Assembly (NCBI GenBank): GCA_034423575.1
Contig: DAOUIF010000002.1
Location: 3,762-67,761 of the forward strand
DNA: 64,000 nt
Reading direction: 5' to 3'
Source: Bin87 sp034423575
GTDB lineage: Bacteria; Chloroflexota; Dehalococcoidia; Lucifugimonadales; UBA3495
Positions 8,368-18,391 of this stretch are shown here, piece by piece. The notes under the pieces were generated by a model that was not told where the DNA came from, ran no database searches, and saw only the letters and a program-made list of their open reading frames with translations. A program made the translations under genes and the position numbers. The first letter of the stretch is position 1; every line of letters starts with the position of its first letter.

Positions 8368-10002
8368 ATGGCTACCAACCAGGCATCCGACGACGCCGGC
8401 GTGGCAGCATCGTTCAACGAGGCTACCAAGCTCCAGTACATCAACCTGAGCAACAAGCCGCCGCTGTACAAGACCTACCCCGAGCTGCGCGCAATCCCAC
8501 TGCCCGACGTGGACGCGGGGTCCGGGCTCGAAACGTCCACCCTGCAAGCCATTCGCGGCCCAAGCGAATTCCCCGGCGACGGAGGTCCACCGACGCTGCA
8601 GACCCTGGCCGAGCTGCTCTACCGCGCGGCGGCGGTGATCCGGCGCAGAAGCTTGCGGGACGGCGAGGTGCACTACCGTGCAGCGGCGTCGGCTGGAGCA
8701 CTGTATCCGACCGAGGTGTACGTGGTGTGCGGCGACCTGGACGGTTTGCGGGCTGGCGTATACCACTTCAACCCGCTGGATTTCACCCTGGCGCGTCTGC
8801 GAAACGGCGACCTGCGGCGGTGGGTGGCGGCAGCCGCCCAGGACCACGCCGCGTACCCGGCGACGCTGATATTCACCACGGTGTTCTGGAGGAGCGCGTG
8901 GAAGTACCGCGAGCGCGGCTATCGCTACTGCTACTGGGACCTGGGCACCATCGCCGCCAACCTCACGGCGGCGGGGAACGCTGCTGGAATGCCCGTCGGC
9001 CTCAAATTCGGTTTCGTGGATCGCTCGCTTACCGGATACATCGGGATTGATGGGCTGGAGGAAGCGCCGTCGTTGCTGGCGACTATCGGCAGCCCTGACG
9101 GCGTGCTGAACCCCGGTTCCGGCGACGTTCCGGGCATGTTGCCCCAGGAGAGCAACGAACTCGCGGCGGGAGCCTTGGAGTATCCGCTGTCGCGCGAAAT
9201 TCACCTGGCGTCGTGGCTGCAAACGGGCGCGGCCGTTGCAGCCTGGAACGATGGCGGCGGACAAAGCCGTGGCGGTGACAAGGACGAACTGGACGGCACC
9301 GGCGAGGGTTTCCGGCCGTTGCGTTCGGGTCCAGACGGGAGATTTGACGGGGAGTTGGACCTGGCGGCGCGGCCGGCGCAACCGTTGGGCGAGTGCATCC
9401 GTTCCCGCGGTTCGACGCGGCGGTTCGCCACCGAGCCGATTTCGTGGGAGGACTTCCGCACCATCGTCGACGCGGCTGGGAATCCGATAAACACACCGCA
9501 CCTGGCGGACGGGTTCTCGCCGTATCTGAGTGTTTACCTTATTGTGAATGCCGTGGCCGGGCTGGCCCCTGGAGCCTATTACTACAACCGTTTCTACAAC
9601 GGTCTGCGGCTGCTCAAGGAAGGCGACTTCAGGGAAACAGCGGGTCATTTGGGTTTCGAACAGGCCCTGCCGGCAGACGCAGCGGCCGTGGCGTTCATCA
9701 CCGCCGATCTGCCTTTGATCGAGCGCGAATTCGGGGCCCGGGGGTACCGGATGGCGCAGACGGTGGCCGGGATTATCGGCGGTCGGATCTATCTGGCCTC
9801 GCATGCGCTGGGGTTGGGGGCAACCGGTCTCACCTTTTTCGACGATGCCGTCGTCGAGTTTTTCGGCCCGCACTCCACGGGACAGGAGGCGGTGTTCGTG
9901 GTGCCCATGGGTATCCCGCACCAGGATAACCGAGTGCGCCCGTTCCGGTCCCGGCTGGCGGTCAGCCTGGATGCCCGGGCGAGGGGCGCCGGGCAGGCGT
10001 AG
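8368..10002 (+). CDS. SagB/ThcOx-type nitroreductase with two tandem domains
   Basis: The 544-residue protein contains two copies of the FMN-dependent nitroreductase fold. The first (about 60-260) has RAAASAGALYPTEVYVV, the usual SagB phrase with the Arg and Ser that hold FMN. The second (about 330-530) begins RGSTRRFATEPISWEDF and has APGAYYYNRF and ASHALGLGATGLTFFDD. Related proteins oxidise azolines in peptide natural products. I see no YcaO cyclodehydratase or precursor peptide nearby, so that role is not supported and a stand-alone oxidoreductase is likelier. The start at ATG 8368 follows AGGAAAG; an in-frame ATG at 8200 lies inside folB. Confidence 0.82.
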   Translation: MATNQASDDAGVAASFNEATKLQYINLSNKPPLYKTYPELRAIPLPDVDAGSGLETSTLQAIRGPSEFPGDGGPPTLQTLAELLYRAAAVIRRRSLRDGEVHYRAAASAGALYPTEVYVVCGDLDGLRAGVYHFNPLDFTLARLRNGDLRRWVAAAAQDHAAYPATLIFTTVFWRSAWKYRERGYRYCYWDLGTIAANLTAAGNAAGMPVGLKFGFVDRSLTGYIGIDGLEEAPSLLATIGSPDGVLNPGSGDVPGMLPQESNELAAGALEYPLSREIHLASWLQTGAAVAAWNDGGGQSRGGDKDELDGTGEGFRPLRSGPDGRFDGELDLAARPAQPLGECIRSRGSTRRFATEPISWEDFRTIVDAAGNPINTPHLADGFSPYLSVYLIVNAVAGLAPGAYYYNRFYNGLRLLKEGDFRETAGHLGFEQALPADAAAVAFITADLPLIEREFGARGYRMAQTVAGIIGGRIYLASHALGLGATGLTFFDDAVVEFFGPHSTGQEAVFVVPMGIPHQDNRVRPFRSRLAVSLDARARGAGQA

Positions 10003-10028
10003 CCGTCCTGGTACCGGCTACGGTGTGA

Positions 10029-10982
10029 TCAGTCCCAATCTTCCTCGTCCCCGGACGGCGGGACCACTGGCGTCCATGCAGTCGTCTCGTCGTCGGTATC
10101 CAACGTAGGAACGTCGTCGTCGCTTCCGGAATCCACCGGGGTGTCGTCGGGCATCTCCATGACTGCGCTTTCGGTCGGGTCCAGGGTGTCGTCAGGATCG
10201 GTTGCGTCGTCCACCGGAGCAGGTTCAGGGTCCTCGTTCGGCGGCGGCATGAATCCGTCACGGTCCACCATCGGTTCAGGCCCGTGCGTCTGGCCTACCC
10301 GAGCCGGAAATGAGACCACATGGCGCAGCGCCGGCGCCTGACCGGTTTCGCGCAAAATGACTGACACGCCATCCGGCTCGATCCCGACCACGGCGGCCTC
10401 GTACCGGTTGCCGCCGGCTATCAGGCGGTTCACGCGGCGACCCAGACGGCGCTGCAGCGTTCCCAGGTACTGGCCATCCAAGGTGTAGATGGTTATCCCC
10501 TCATTCTGCGACCGCAGCGCGACAGCGTCACCGGCGCTGACCGGCGCGGTTTCCGGCGGTCCCGCCATGCGGCACAGCGTGGTGGTGCACGACCGGCCAC
10601 TCTCGGAGATGAAAATGCCTGGAGATTGCCCGCCAATCCCGAATTGTGACCGGCCATTGCCGGGACGGCTTTGGAGCTGATCAAGGCGGGCCAGGTTCTT
10701 GCGCGCGATCACGTTGGACGGTGAACGCAACTGGAGCTGCTCCAGGGTCTTGCGGGCCTCGGCATACCGGCCAAGTTCCATCAGGGCCTTCGCCAACCGA
10801 TTGGACGCTTCGCAATCAGACGGACAGATGTCCAGGATTTGGCAGTTCGCCCTGACGGCCTGTGGCCAGTCGCCGTTCAGGGCGAATCGGATGGCTTCTT
10901 TGCCCAACTGGATTTTGGCGCGGCTCACCGTTGAATCGGCGACCGACGCGCGACGTTGCAAGTATGACACGTTATTCACCAT
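10029..10982 (-). CDS. TPR protein with HIRAN-like domain and acidic tail
   Basis: The 317-residue protein has three parts. Residues 20-105 form tetratricopeptide-like helices (GDWPQAVRANCQILDICP, GRYAEARKTLEQLQ). Residues about 145-230 resemble a HIRAN-type beta fold: GDAVALRSQ, YTLDGQYLGTLQRRLGRRVNRLI, NRYEAAVVGI. The last 75 or so residues are strongly acidic, mostly Asp, Glu, Pro and Thr, and look disordered. HIRAN domains in other proteins bind DNA ends, so a nucleic-acid role is possible but unproven. There is no signal peptide. GAAGG precedes the ATG. It stands alone on the minus strand, convergent with the SagB-type gene. Confidence 0.7.
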   Translation of the reverse strand: MVNNVSYLQRRASVADSTVSRAKIQLGKEAIRFALNGDWPQAVRANCQILDICPSDCEASNRLAKALMELGRYAEARKTLEQLQLRSPSNVIARKNLARLDQLQSRPGNGRSQFGIGGQSPGIFISESGRSCTTTLCRMAGPPETAPVSAGDAVALRSQNEGITIYTLDGQYLGTLQRRLGRRVNRLIAGGNRYEAAVVGIEPDGVSVILRETGQAPALRHVVSFPARVGQTHGPEPMVDRDGFMPPPNEDPEPAPVDDATDPDDTLDPTESAVMEMPDDTPVDSGSDDDVPTLDTDDETTAWTPVVPPSGDEEDWD

Positions 10983-11042
10983 TATTGACCTTCACCACCG
11001 ATCCAATACACCACCAAACCACTAATGATGGCTCGATATACA

Positions 11043-11070
11043 ATTACACCCACCTACGGCGTATTTTCAA
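11043..11070 (-). promoter_or_regulatory. Candidate promoter for the TPR/HIRAN gene
   Basis: On the minus strand TTGAAA (11065-11070) and TGTAAT (11043-11048) are separated by 16 bases. A transcript would have a leader of about 55 bases before the ATG at 10982. Confidence 0.45.
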
Positions 11071-11149
11071 TCTATTGAGACTACCGATTTTGGTGAGTTA
11101 TCGACGGGTGTGATCCACGTCTCCAACCAATTCATCGTGCGGCCAAGTC

Positions 11150-11875
11150 CTACCGATCGTAGCGGCCGGCTACCCACCGGTACCTAATGATGACGAGGTC
11201 TCGGAGGGTGCGCCATCCGTCGCGTATCGGGCGTACCTTGCTTTCCGAGCGGTAATGCCAATTAATACCAATCTCGGCCACCTTGAAACCGCGTTGCCGC
11301 GCCAGGAACAGAATTTCGGCGTCGAAGGCGAAGCCGTCCAGCGTCTGCAGTGCGAAGAGCGTTTTGGCGGCGTCGACGTGGAATACCTTGAACCCACATT
11401 GAGTGTCAGCGATGCCGGGCGTGGCCAGGATGCGGGTCATGGCATTGAACACTCGGCCCATGAGCCAGCGGCGCCGGGGTTCGCCAATGCGTCGCGCTCC
11501 GGGCGCCTCCCGCGAGCCGATCACGATGTGCGATGGTTCACCGGATTCCGGCAACAGGCGGTCCAGCAAATCGATGGGCATGGACAGGTCGGCGTCGCAC
11601 AGGAAGCGGTACTGGCCGCCAGCGGCGAGCATGCCGTTCTTCACGGCCCATCCCTTTCCCCGGTGGGGCAGGCGAACCAGCTTGACGCGCTCGTCGTTTT
11701 CCGATGCGCCAGCGACGATAGCCGCCGTCGCGTCGTCGCTGCCGTCATCAGCTACTACGATTTCCCACGCGTACCTCTTCGTGTCGAGGAAGGAGCGAAC
11801 GGCGTCAAGCGTCTCGGGGAGGCGGCGCTCCTCGTTGTAGGCCGGAATGACGACGGAAAGGTAGCAAGCGGACAT
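11150..11875 (-). CDS. Family 2 glycosyltransferase, dolichyl-phosphate-sugar-synthase-like
   Basis: The 241-residue protein has the GT-A fold signatures VVIPAYNEERRLPETL, VVADDGSDDAT and CDADLSMP, where DAD is the DxD-type metal motif. The RIADTQCGFKVF-like region and the ending resemble DPG/DPM synthases, which load glucose or mannose onto a polyprenyl phosphate at the inner membrane face. There is no membrane segment, so it is probably peripheral. Donor and acceptor are not determinable. An in-frame GTG directly precedes the ATG at 11875 and is an alternative start. It is the last gene of the run that begins with yvcK. Confidence 0.85.
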   Translation of the reverse strand: MSACYLSVVIPAYNEERRLPETLDAVRSFLDTKRYAWEIVVADDGSDDATAAIVAGASENDERVKLVRLPHRGKGWAVKNGMLAAGGQYRFLCDADLSMPIDLLDRLLPESGEPSHIVIGSREAPGARRIGEPRRRWLMGRVFNAMTRILATPGIADTQCGFKVFHVDAAKTLFALQTLDGFAFDAEILFLARQRGFKVAEIGINWHYRSESKVRPIRDGWRTLRDLVIIRYRWVAGRYDR

Positions 11876-11896
11876 CACCGCCCGGCCAGGGGACCT

Positions 11897-13126
11897 CTAA
11901 TCGGACTTGTCCAGTTCAAAGCCCTGGTGCAGCAAGCGGACGGCTTCCTGCGCCTGGTCACGATCGATGATGCACGAGATCCGGATTTCCGAGGTGGTGA
12001 TCATGTCAATGTTGATGCCGCCATCGGCGAGGATGCGAAACATCCTCGAGGCGTAACCCGGGGTGTTCTGCATTCCCGAGCCGACCACGCTCACCGATGC
12101 CAGCGTTGGATCGCTGATCACATGCCCGGCTCCAAGGGTCGATTCCACCGGCGCCATGACACGAAGCGCTCGAGCCAGATCATCCGTGGTGACGGTGAAG
12201 CTGATATCGGTAGTGGTGCGGTCAGCGCTGGTATTTTGGACGATCGTGTCCACGTTGATCCCGGCGGCGGACAACGGCTCGAACAGCGCCGCCGCGACGC
12301 CCGGCTTATCGGCGACCCCGCAGACGGTCACTTTGGCGACGTTGGTCTGATACGCGATGCCTGTAACCTTGATCCGGTCTTCCATCTGCCTTTCGTCCGA
12401 TGCTTGATGTATGAGGGTTCCGGGAGCGTCGACGAAACTTGACGCCACGTAGATGGGGACATTATAGACTGCGCCCAGTTCGATTGACCGGGGGTGCATC
12501 TTGGCCCCGGAGGCGGCCAGTTCCAACATCTCTTCGTAGCCGACTTCGGACATTTTGGTCGCGTTGGCGACCACCCTCGGGTCGGCGGTGTAGATGCCCT
12601 CAACGTCCGTGTATATGTCGCAACGGTCGGCATCCAGCGCGGCCGCCAAGGCCACCGCGGTGGTATCGGAACCCCCGCGACCCAGAGTGGTGATGTCGTC
12701 GTCTGGCGTGAGGCCCTGGAAACCGGCCACGATGACCATTCGGCCGTCATCCAACTCGCGGCGAACTCGCTCCGGGTCGACTTCGCTGATCCGAGCCCGC
12801 CCGTACGAGCTGTCGGTTCTGATGCCTGCCTGGGCTCCGCTCAGGCTGATGGCGTCGTAACCCAAATTCCGCAACGCCATGGACAGCAGCGTGATCGAGA
12901 CCAACTCGCCGGTGGACAGGAGGAAATCGAGCTCCCGAGGATCCGGCTCGTTGGAAACCGTCCGTGCCAGATCAATCAACTCATCCGTCGTGTCGCCCAT
13001 CGCCGAGACTACGGTGACGATCTGGTGGCCTTGCTCATGCACCGCGGCGATGCGTCGCGCGACGTTGACGATCTTCTCCGCGTCGGCGACGGAGCTCCCG
13101 CCATATTTGTGGACGTACAGCGACAT
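11897..13126 (-). CDS. lysC: Aspartate kinase
   Basis: The 409-residue monofunctional aspartokinase phosphorylates aspartate, the first step to lysine, threonine, methionine and diaminopimelate. The kinase domain opens with HKYGGSSVADAEKI and contains FQGLTPDDDITTLGRGGSDTTAVALAA and YTDVEGIYTADPRVV. The C-terminal 150 residues hold two ACT domains (around ITGIAYQTNVAKVTV and SVVGSGMQNTPG), which usually bind lysine and/or threonine for feedback inhibition. It follows thrB by 85 bases on the same strand, joining the shared first step to a threonine-branch enzyme. Confidence 0.95.
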   Translation of the reverse strand: MSLYVHKYGGSSVADAEKIVNVARRIAAVHEQGHQIVTVVSAMGDTTDELIDLARTVSNEPDPRELDFLLSTGELVSITLLSMALRNLGYDAISLSGAQAGIRTDSSYGRARISEVDPERVRRELDDGRMVIVAGFQGLTPDDDITTLGRGGSDTTAVALAAALDADRCDIYTDVEGIYTADPRVVANATKMSEVGYEEMLELAASGAKMHPRSIELGAVYNVPIYVASSFVDAPGTLIHQASDERQMEDRIKVTGIAYQTNVAKVTVCGVADKPGVAAALFEPLSAAGINVDTIVQNTSADRTTTDISFTVTTDDLARALRVMAPVESTLGAGHVISDPTLASVSVVGSGMQNTPGYASRMFRILADGGINIDMITTSEIRISCIIDRDQAQEAVRLLHQGFELDKSD

Positions 13127-13211
13127 CAGGACTCCCGGGTAGCCGTATCAAACGGGAATCGAACCACGCAACAATCGGCGGCGGAAGGATATCTACGGTT
13201 TCCCTTGTGCA

Positions 13212-14135
13212 TTATCCGCTCTCGGCGGCGGCGATCACATGCGCCCCCTGCACGGTGGGCTGAGTTACCTCCACCCGCCCGTCGACCCCCGCCAGCCGGG
13301 CCGCGTCGAACATCTCGTAAGCCACCGTCATGGCACGATCACGGGCCAAGGCCAGGATCGTGCTCCCGCTCCCCGACAGGAAGACGCCGAACGCGCCCGC
13401 CGCCTGTGCAGCGGCAAAAATCACTTTCATCTGCGGGAAAATGGTTTGCCGGTAGGGCTGGTGAAGGCGATCCTGAGTGGCGATGTTGAGGTATTCCGGG
13501 TGTTCCGTTTCCATGCTCGCCACCAATAGCGCGGTGCGGCTCATATTGTATACCGCGTCGGCGACGGATATTTCGGCAGGCAATACGCGCCTGGCGTCCA
13601 CGGTGGCGATCCGCCGGTCCGGGATGAACAGCACCGCCTGCAGGTCCGCCGGAACGTGGACCGGAACGGTGTACATGCGATTGTCGTCCATCACCACCAG
13701 CCGCATGCCTCCATGAACGGCGGCGGCAACGTTATCGGGATGCCCTTCGATGGTGGCGGCCATCTCCAGCAGATCGTCCTGGGTGAAAACATCGTCCAGC
13801 AAGCGATTGGCAGCCACCAGGCCACCTGCTATGGCCGCCGCGCTGCTGCCCATTCCCCGGCTCAGCGGTATCGTGTTCTCGCAGCAGAGAGACAACACGG
13901 GGATTGGCGCGTCGGCTTCGTTGAACAGAAACTCCATCGCGCGGTAAGTCAGGTTTTGCGTGTTGGCGTCGAGCTCCCCTTCCCCTTCTCCCGCAACTCT
14001 CACCACCGCGTCGGTTCCGTCAGGCAAAACCTCCACGGTCAGCGTGTTCCACAAGTCCAGGGCCATGCCCAGGCAATCGTAGCCCGGACCGAGGTTAGCG
14101 GTCGTGGCCGGCGCCCGCACTTCCACCGTAGTCAA
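13212..14135 (-). CDS. thrB: Homoserine kinase
   Basis: The 307-residue GHMP kinase phosphorylates homoserine for threonine synthesis. Signatures are VRAPATTANLGPGYDCLGMAL at the N-terminus, the phosphate loop IPLSRGMGSSAAAIAGGL, and a C-terminal GVFLSGSGSTILAL. The chosen start is TTG at 14135 because GGAGG sits five bases upstream and homologues begin just before this VEVRAPATTANLGPG stretch. A longer in-frame ORF to 14249 would overlap the previous gene by 86 bases and add 38 atypical residues. It lies between the phosphatase-superfamily gene and lysC. Confidence 0.93.
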   Translation of the reverse strand: MTTVEVRAPATTANLGPGYDCLGMALDLWNTLTVEVLPDGTDAVVRVAGEGEGELDANTQNLTYRAMEFLFNEADAPIPVLSLCCENTIPLSRGMGSSAAAIAGGLVAANRLLDDVFTQDDLLEMAATIEGHPDNVAAAVHGGMRLVVMDDNRMYTVPVHVPADLQAVLFIPDRRIATVDARRVLPAEISVADAVYNMSRTALLVASMETEHPEYLNIATQDRLHQPYRQTIFPQMKVIFAAAQAAGAFGVFLSGSGSTILALARDRAMTVAYEMFDAARLAGVDGRVEVTQPTVQGAHVIAAAESG

Positions 14136-14163
14136 GGGTCCCTCCGCAAGATGTTCGTTCCAG

Positions 14164-15267
14164 TCAGCCGAGTACGCGTTGCGACACGTACCGGCCCAAG
14201 TCCCGGTTCTCGCGGAACTCGAACCCGCCGAAATCCCCGCCGTATCCAATTATCGGCACCCGCTGCTCATGGGCTGATCCGTGAGACCTCAAACCGGATG
14301 GAATGGTTACCTCGGCGGGATCACCGAACACTACGTCCGGAGCGCCGGTGACCACAATATCTCCGATTCGCTGCTCCATCAGGGAGAAACGCCGTGCCGC
14401 CTCAGACCGTGGCAACGCCTCTTCTACTCCGTCTGTTTCCCGAAGGACGCCCAACGCATCCTCCAGGGCGGACGGGTCATTCAGGTGGACGTAGATGCAC
14501 CCACCCAGATTGGAATGGTGCACCACGTAGAGGTCCTTGATTATCGGTATCGCCCGGGCGTTGATGCCATGTCTCCGCAGCACGGCTGGCAAATTCAGCA
14601 TTCGCCGCTTGTCGGACATACCATGATCGGCGGTGATCAGCAGTTGCACATCCGGTATGTCGGCGACCAGGCGACCCAGCGCGTCATCCAGGATCCAAAT
14701 GTGCCGACGCGATTCCGGGTGTTCGGGCCCGTAGATGTGCATCGCGTAGTCGGTAGTCGCGATGAACGCGAGGTCGTAGTGCTGCGCCTTCAGCGCGTCT
14801 CGCGCAGCGTTGATGGTCCAACCGTTGACCTCCAACGAATACACGTCGGGCGGGTCCCCGGCCGCTGTCACTGCTTCAGCCGTGGGACTTTCCGACGAGA
14901 AAGCGAGAGCCGTGTCGTCGCCCAGCAATCGCCTGAGTTTGTCCTTGGACGCTGCCAGCAGCGATCTGCCCCCTCGACGGCGACATTGGGCGAATATCGT
15001 GTCAGCGCAGATGAACTCGCCGGATTCGACATACTCTTCGATCCCGGCTTCACGGTCCAGCCAATAGTTGGATACTATTCCGTGCTGGGCCGGGTAATGC
15101 CCGGTGACCATGGTCGTATTGTTGACGTTGGTCACGCTGGGCATCATGCCCCCGCCGGTCACCTGAAACCCTTCGCGCGCGAAGCGTTGCAGATTGGGGG
15201 CCGGACAAGTCTCGAGATACTCCGGGTCCAGCCCGTCGATCATCACGAGAACGGTGGTACGCGCCAT
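14164..15267 (-). CDS. Alkaline phosphatase superfamily hydrolase, phosphonoacetate-hydrolase-like
   Basis: The 367-residue enzyme has the two-metal site of the nucleotide pyrophosphatase/phosphonoacetate hydrolase group: MIDGLDPEYL (first Asp), PSVTNVNNTTMVTG with the nucleophile Thr, TTDYAMH (Asp and His), ITADHGM, and RSHGS (last His). The PSVTNVNN..VTG..P..HGI pattern is close to PhnA, which splits phosphonoacetate to acetate and phosphate. Substrate is inferred; phosphodiesters are also possible. There is no signal peptide, so it should be cytoplasmic. It lies 50 bases from glmS and 28 from thrB, an unusual setting for a phosphonate enzyme. Confidence 0.8.
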   Translation of the reverse strand: MARTTVLVMIDGLDPEYLETCPAPNLQRFAREGFQVTGGGMMPSVTNVNNTTMVTGHYPAQHGIVSNYWLDREAGIEEYVESGEFICADTIFAQCRRRGGRSLLAASKDKLRRLLGDDTALAFSSESPTAEAVTAAGDPPDVYSLEVNGWTINAARDALKAQHYDLAFIATTDYAMHIYGPEHPESRRHIWILDDALGRLVADIPDVQLLITADHGMSDKRRMLNLPAVLRRHGINARAIPIIKDLYVVHHSNLGGCIYVHLNDPSALEDALGVLRETDGVEEALPRSEAARRFSLMEQRIGDIVVTGAPDVVFGDPAEVTIPSGLRSHGSAHEQRVPIIGYGGDFGGFEFRENRDLGRYVSQRVLG

Positions 15268-15316
15268 GCTTTTCAGTTCCCCAAATTGTCGCCGCCGGGC
15301 AATTGTAGTTCTCGGA

Positions 15317-17176
<1,860 letters not shown>

Positions 17177-17194
17177 ACTTGCAAGCCGGGGGTT

Positions 17195-18289
17195 TCAGTC
17201 CCCGTCGGCGTTGGCGCTGCCGACGGTCATGGTTTCGGCCGGCACCATTACGTCGCCCACGTAGTCACAATCAAACACCAGTGACGCGCCCGACGCAGCC
17301 TGGCGATTTCGGTCGGTGGAGTCGGCCAGTTCCATGATCGCCGCCGCCAATGCGGTGGGATTGTGGCGAACGAAAACTCCCGGCGCCAGCAGTGGCCGCT
17401 CGATTATGCGCCCGACCATAGTCAGGGATTCCGGTACATCGATCATTACCGGGTGTTGACCCTCGGCTGCGTAGCGTTCCGACAGGCGTGGTGGTATCGG
17501 CGTGTTGTTGACTAACAGGAAGTCCAGTGGCTGGCTCGTGCCCAGATATTCCATGAGAAGAGCCAGGAAGTCGGAGGTGCGGAACCCGGCGCTTTCGTTG
17601 GGCTTCGTCATCAAGTTGCAAACGTGGATTTTGACGGCATCCGAGTCGTTGATTGCTTGGGCTACATCCTCAACCAGAAGATTTGGCAGCACGCTGGTGT
17701 AGATGTCGCCCGGGCCCAGAACGATGGCGTCCGCATCAGCAATGGCATCCAGCACGGGCGGATACACGTATGCTTTGGGATCAAGGTGAATGTAGTCAAT
17801 GGCGACGTCGAGGTTCTCGCTTCTCAAGTCAATGGCGGATTCGCCGATGAGCTCGGAGCCGTCGAACAGCCGGGCGCACAGTGTGGACCGCGTCAGCGTA
17901 ACGGGCAGCACCGTGCCTTGAATCCCCAAGATCCGGGCTGCCTCATCGATCGCGGTGATCGTATCTCCGGTGACCTCAGTCAGGGCGGCCAGCAGTAGAT
18001 TGCCGAAACTGTGGCCATTGAGGCCGTCGCCGGTGGAGAACCGGTAATCGAACAACCGTCGCATCAGGTTGGAGTCAGCGGAGTCGGCGGCCAGGGCCAT
18101 CAGGCAGCGCCGCAGGTCTCCGGGCGGCAAATGGCCCAACTCTTCGCGCAGACGGCCACTGCTGCCGCCGCTATCCGTCATCGCGACTATCGCAGTGACG
18201 TCGCAGTCACGAGACCGCAGGCCGGTCAGGGTGGTGTGGTTGCCAGTACCGCCGCCGACTACGACGATTTTCTTATTGCTCATCGGCAT
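17195..18289 (-). CDS. yvcK: YvcK/GlmR family protein (CofD-like)
   Basis: The 364-residue protein begins KKIVVVGGGTGNHTTLTGLR and continues MTDSGGSSGRLREELGHLPPGDLRRCLMALA, both diagnostic of the YvcK (GlmR) branch of the CofD superfamily. ILGPGDIYTSVLPNLLV is another family block. In Bacillus subtilis the protein binds UDP-GlcNAc, is needed for growth on gluconeogenic carbon, and stimulates GlmS. It is not the F420 enzyme; a true cofD is at 58885-59850. Here it is the first gene of the operon and sits 18 bases before glmS, so the partnership known from Bacillus is mirrored in gene order. A start at 18283 is also possible. Confidence 0.92.
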   Translation of the reverse strand: MPMSNKKIVVVGGGTGNHTTLTGLRSRDCDVTAIVAMTDSGGSSGRLREELGHLPPGDLRRCLMALAADSADSNLMRRLFDYRFSTGDGLNGHSFGNLLLAALTEVTGDTITAIDEAARILGIQGTVLPVTLTRSTLCARLFDGSELIGESAIDLRSENLDVAIDYIHLDPKAYVYPPVLDAIADADAIVLGPGDIYTSVLPNLLVEDVAQAINDSDAVKIHVCNLMTKPNESAGFRTSDFLALLMEYLGTSQPLDFLLVNNTPIPPRLSERYAAEGQHPVMIDVPESLTMVGRIIERPLLAPGVFVRHNPTALAAAIMELADSTDRNRQAASGASLVFDCDYVGDVMVPAETMTVGSANADGD

Positions 18290-18351
18290 ACGGCCGGAAC
18301 CCGTCGAATCTCGTAGGCAAATAGCCTTGTCGCCGAGTCTAGGCCCGTAGC

Positions 18352-18381
18352 AGTATATGGACGGTGAGCCGGGCCAGTCAA
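18352..18381 (-). promoter_or_regulatory. Promoter of the yvcK-glmS operon
   Basis: Minus-strand TTGACT (18376-18381) and TATACT (18352-18357) are separated by 18 bases, a good sigma-70-type match. Transcription should start about 55-60 bases before the yvcK ATG. Confidence 0.65.
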
Positions 18382-18391
18382 CCGGGGTCGG

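Noticed and set aside
8368..10002. Azoline-peptide (RiPP) biosynthesis cluster
   Set aside because: Only the oxidoreductase is present; no YcaO enzyme, precursor peptide, protease or exporter adjoins it.
17195..18289. Possible second cofD for F420 synthesis
   Set aside because: The GGGTGNHTTLTGL and MTDSGGSSGRLR blocks are those of YvcK/GlmR, and a true cofD lies in the cof operon.
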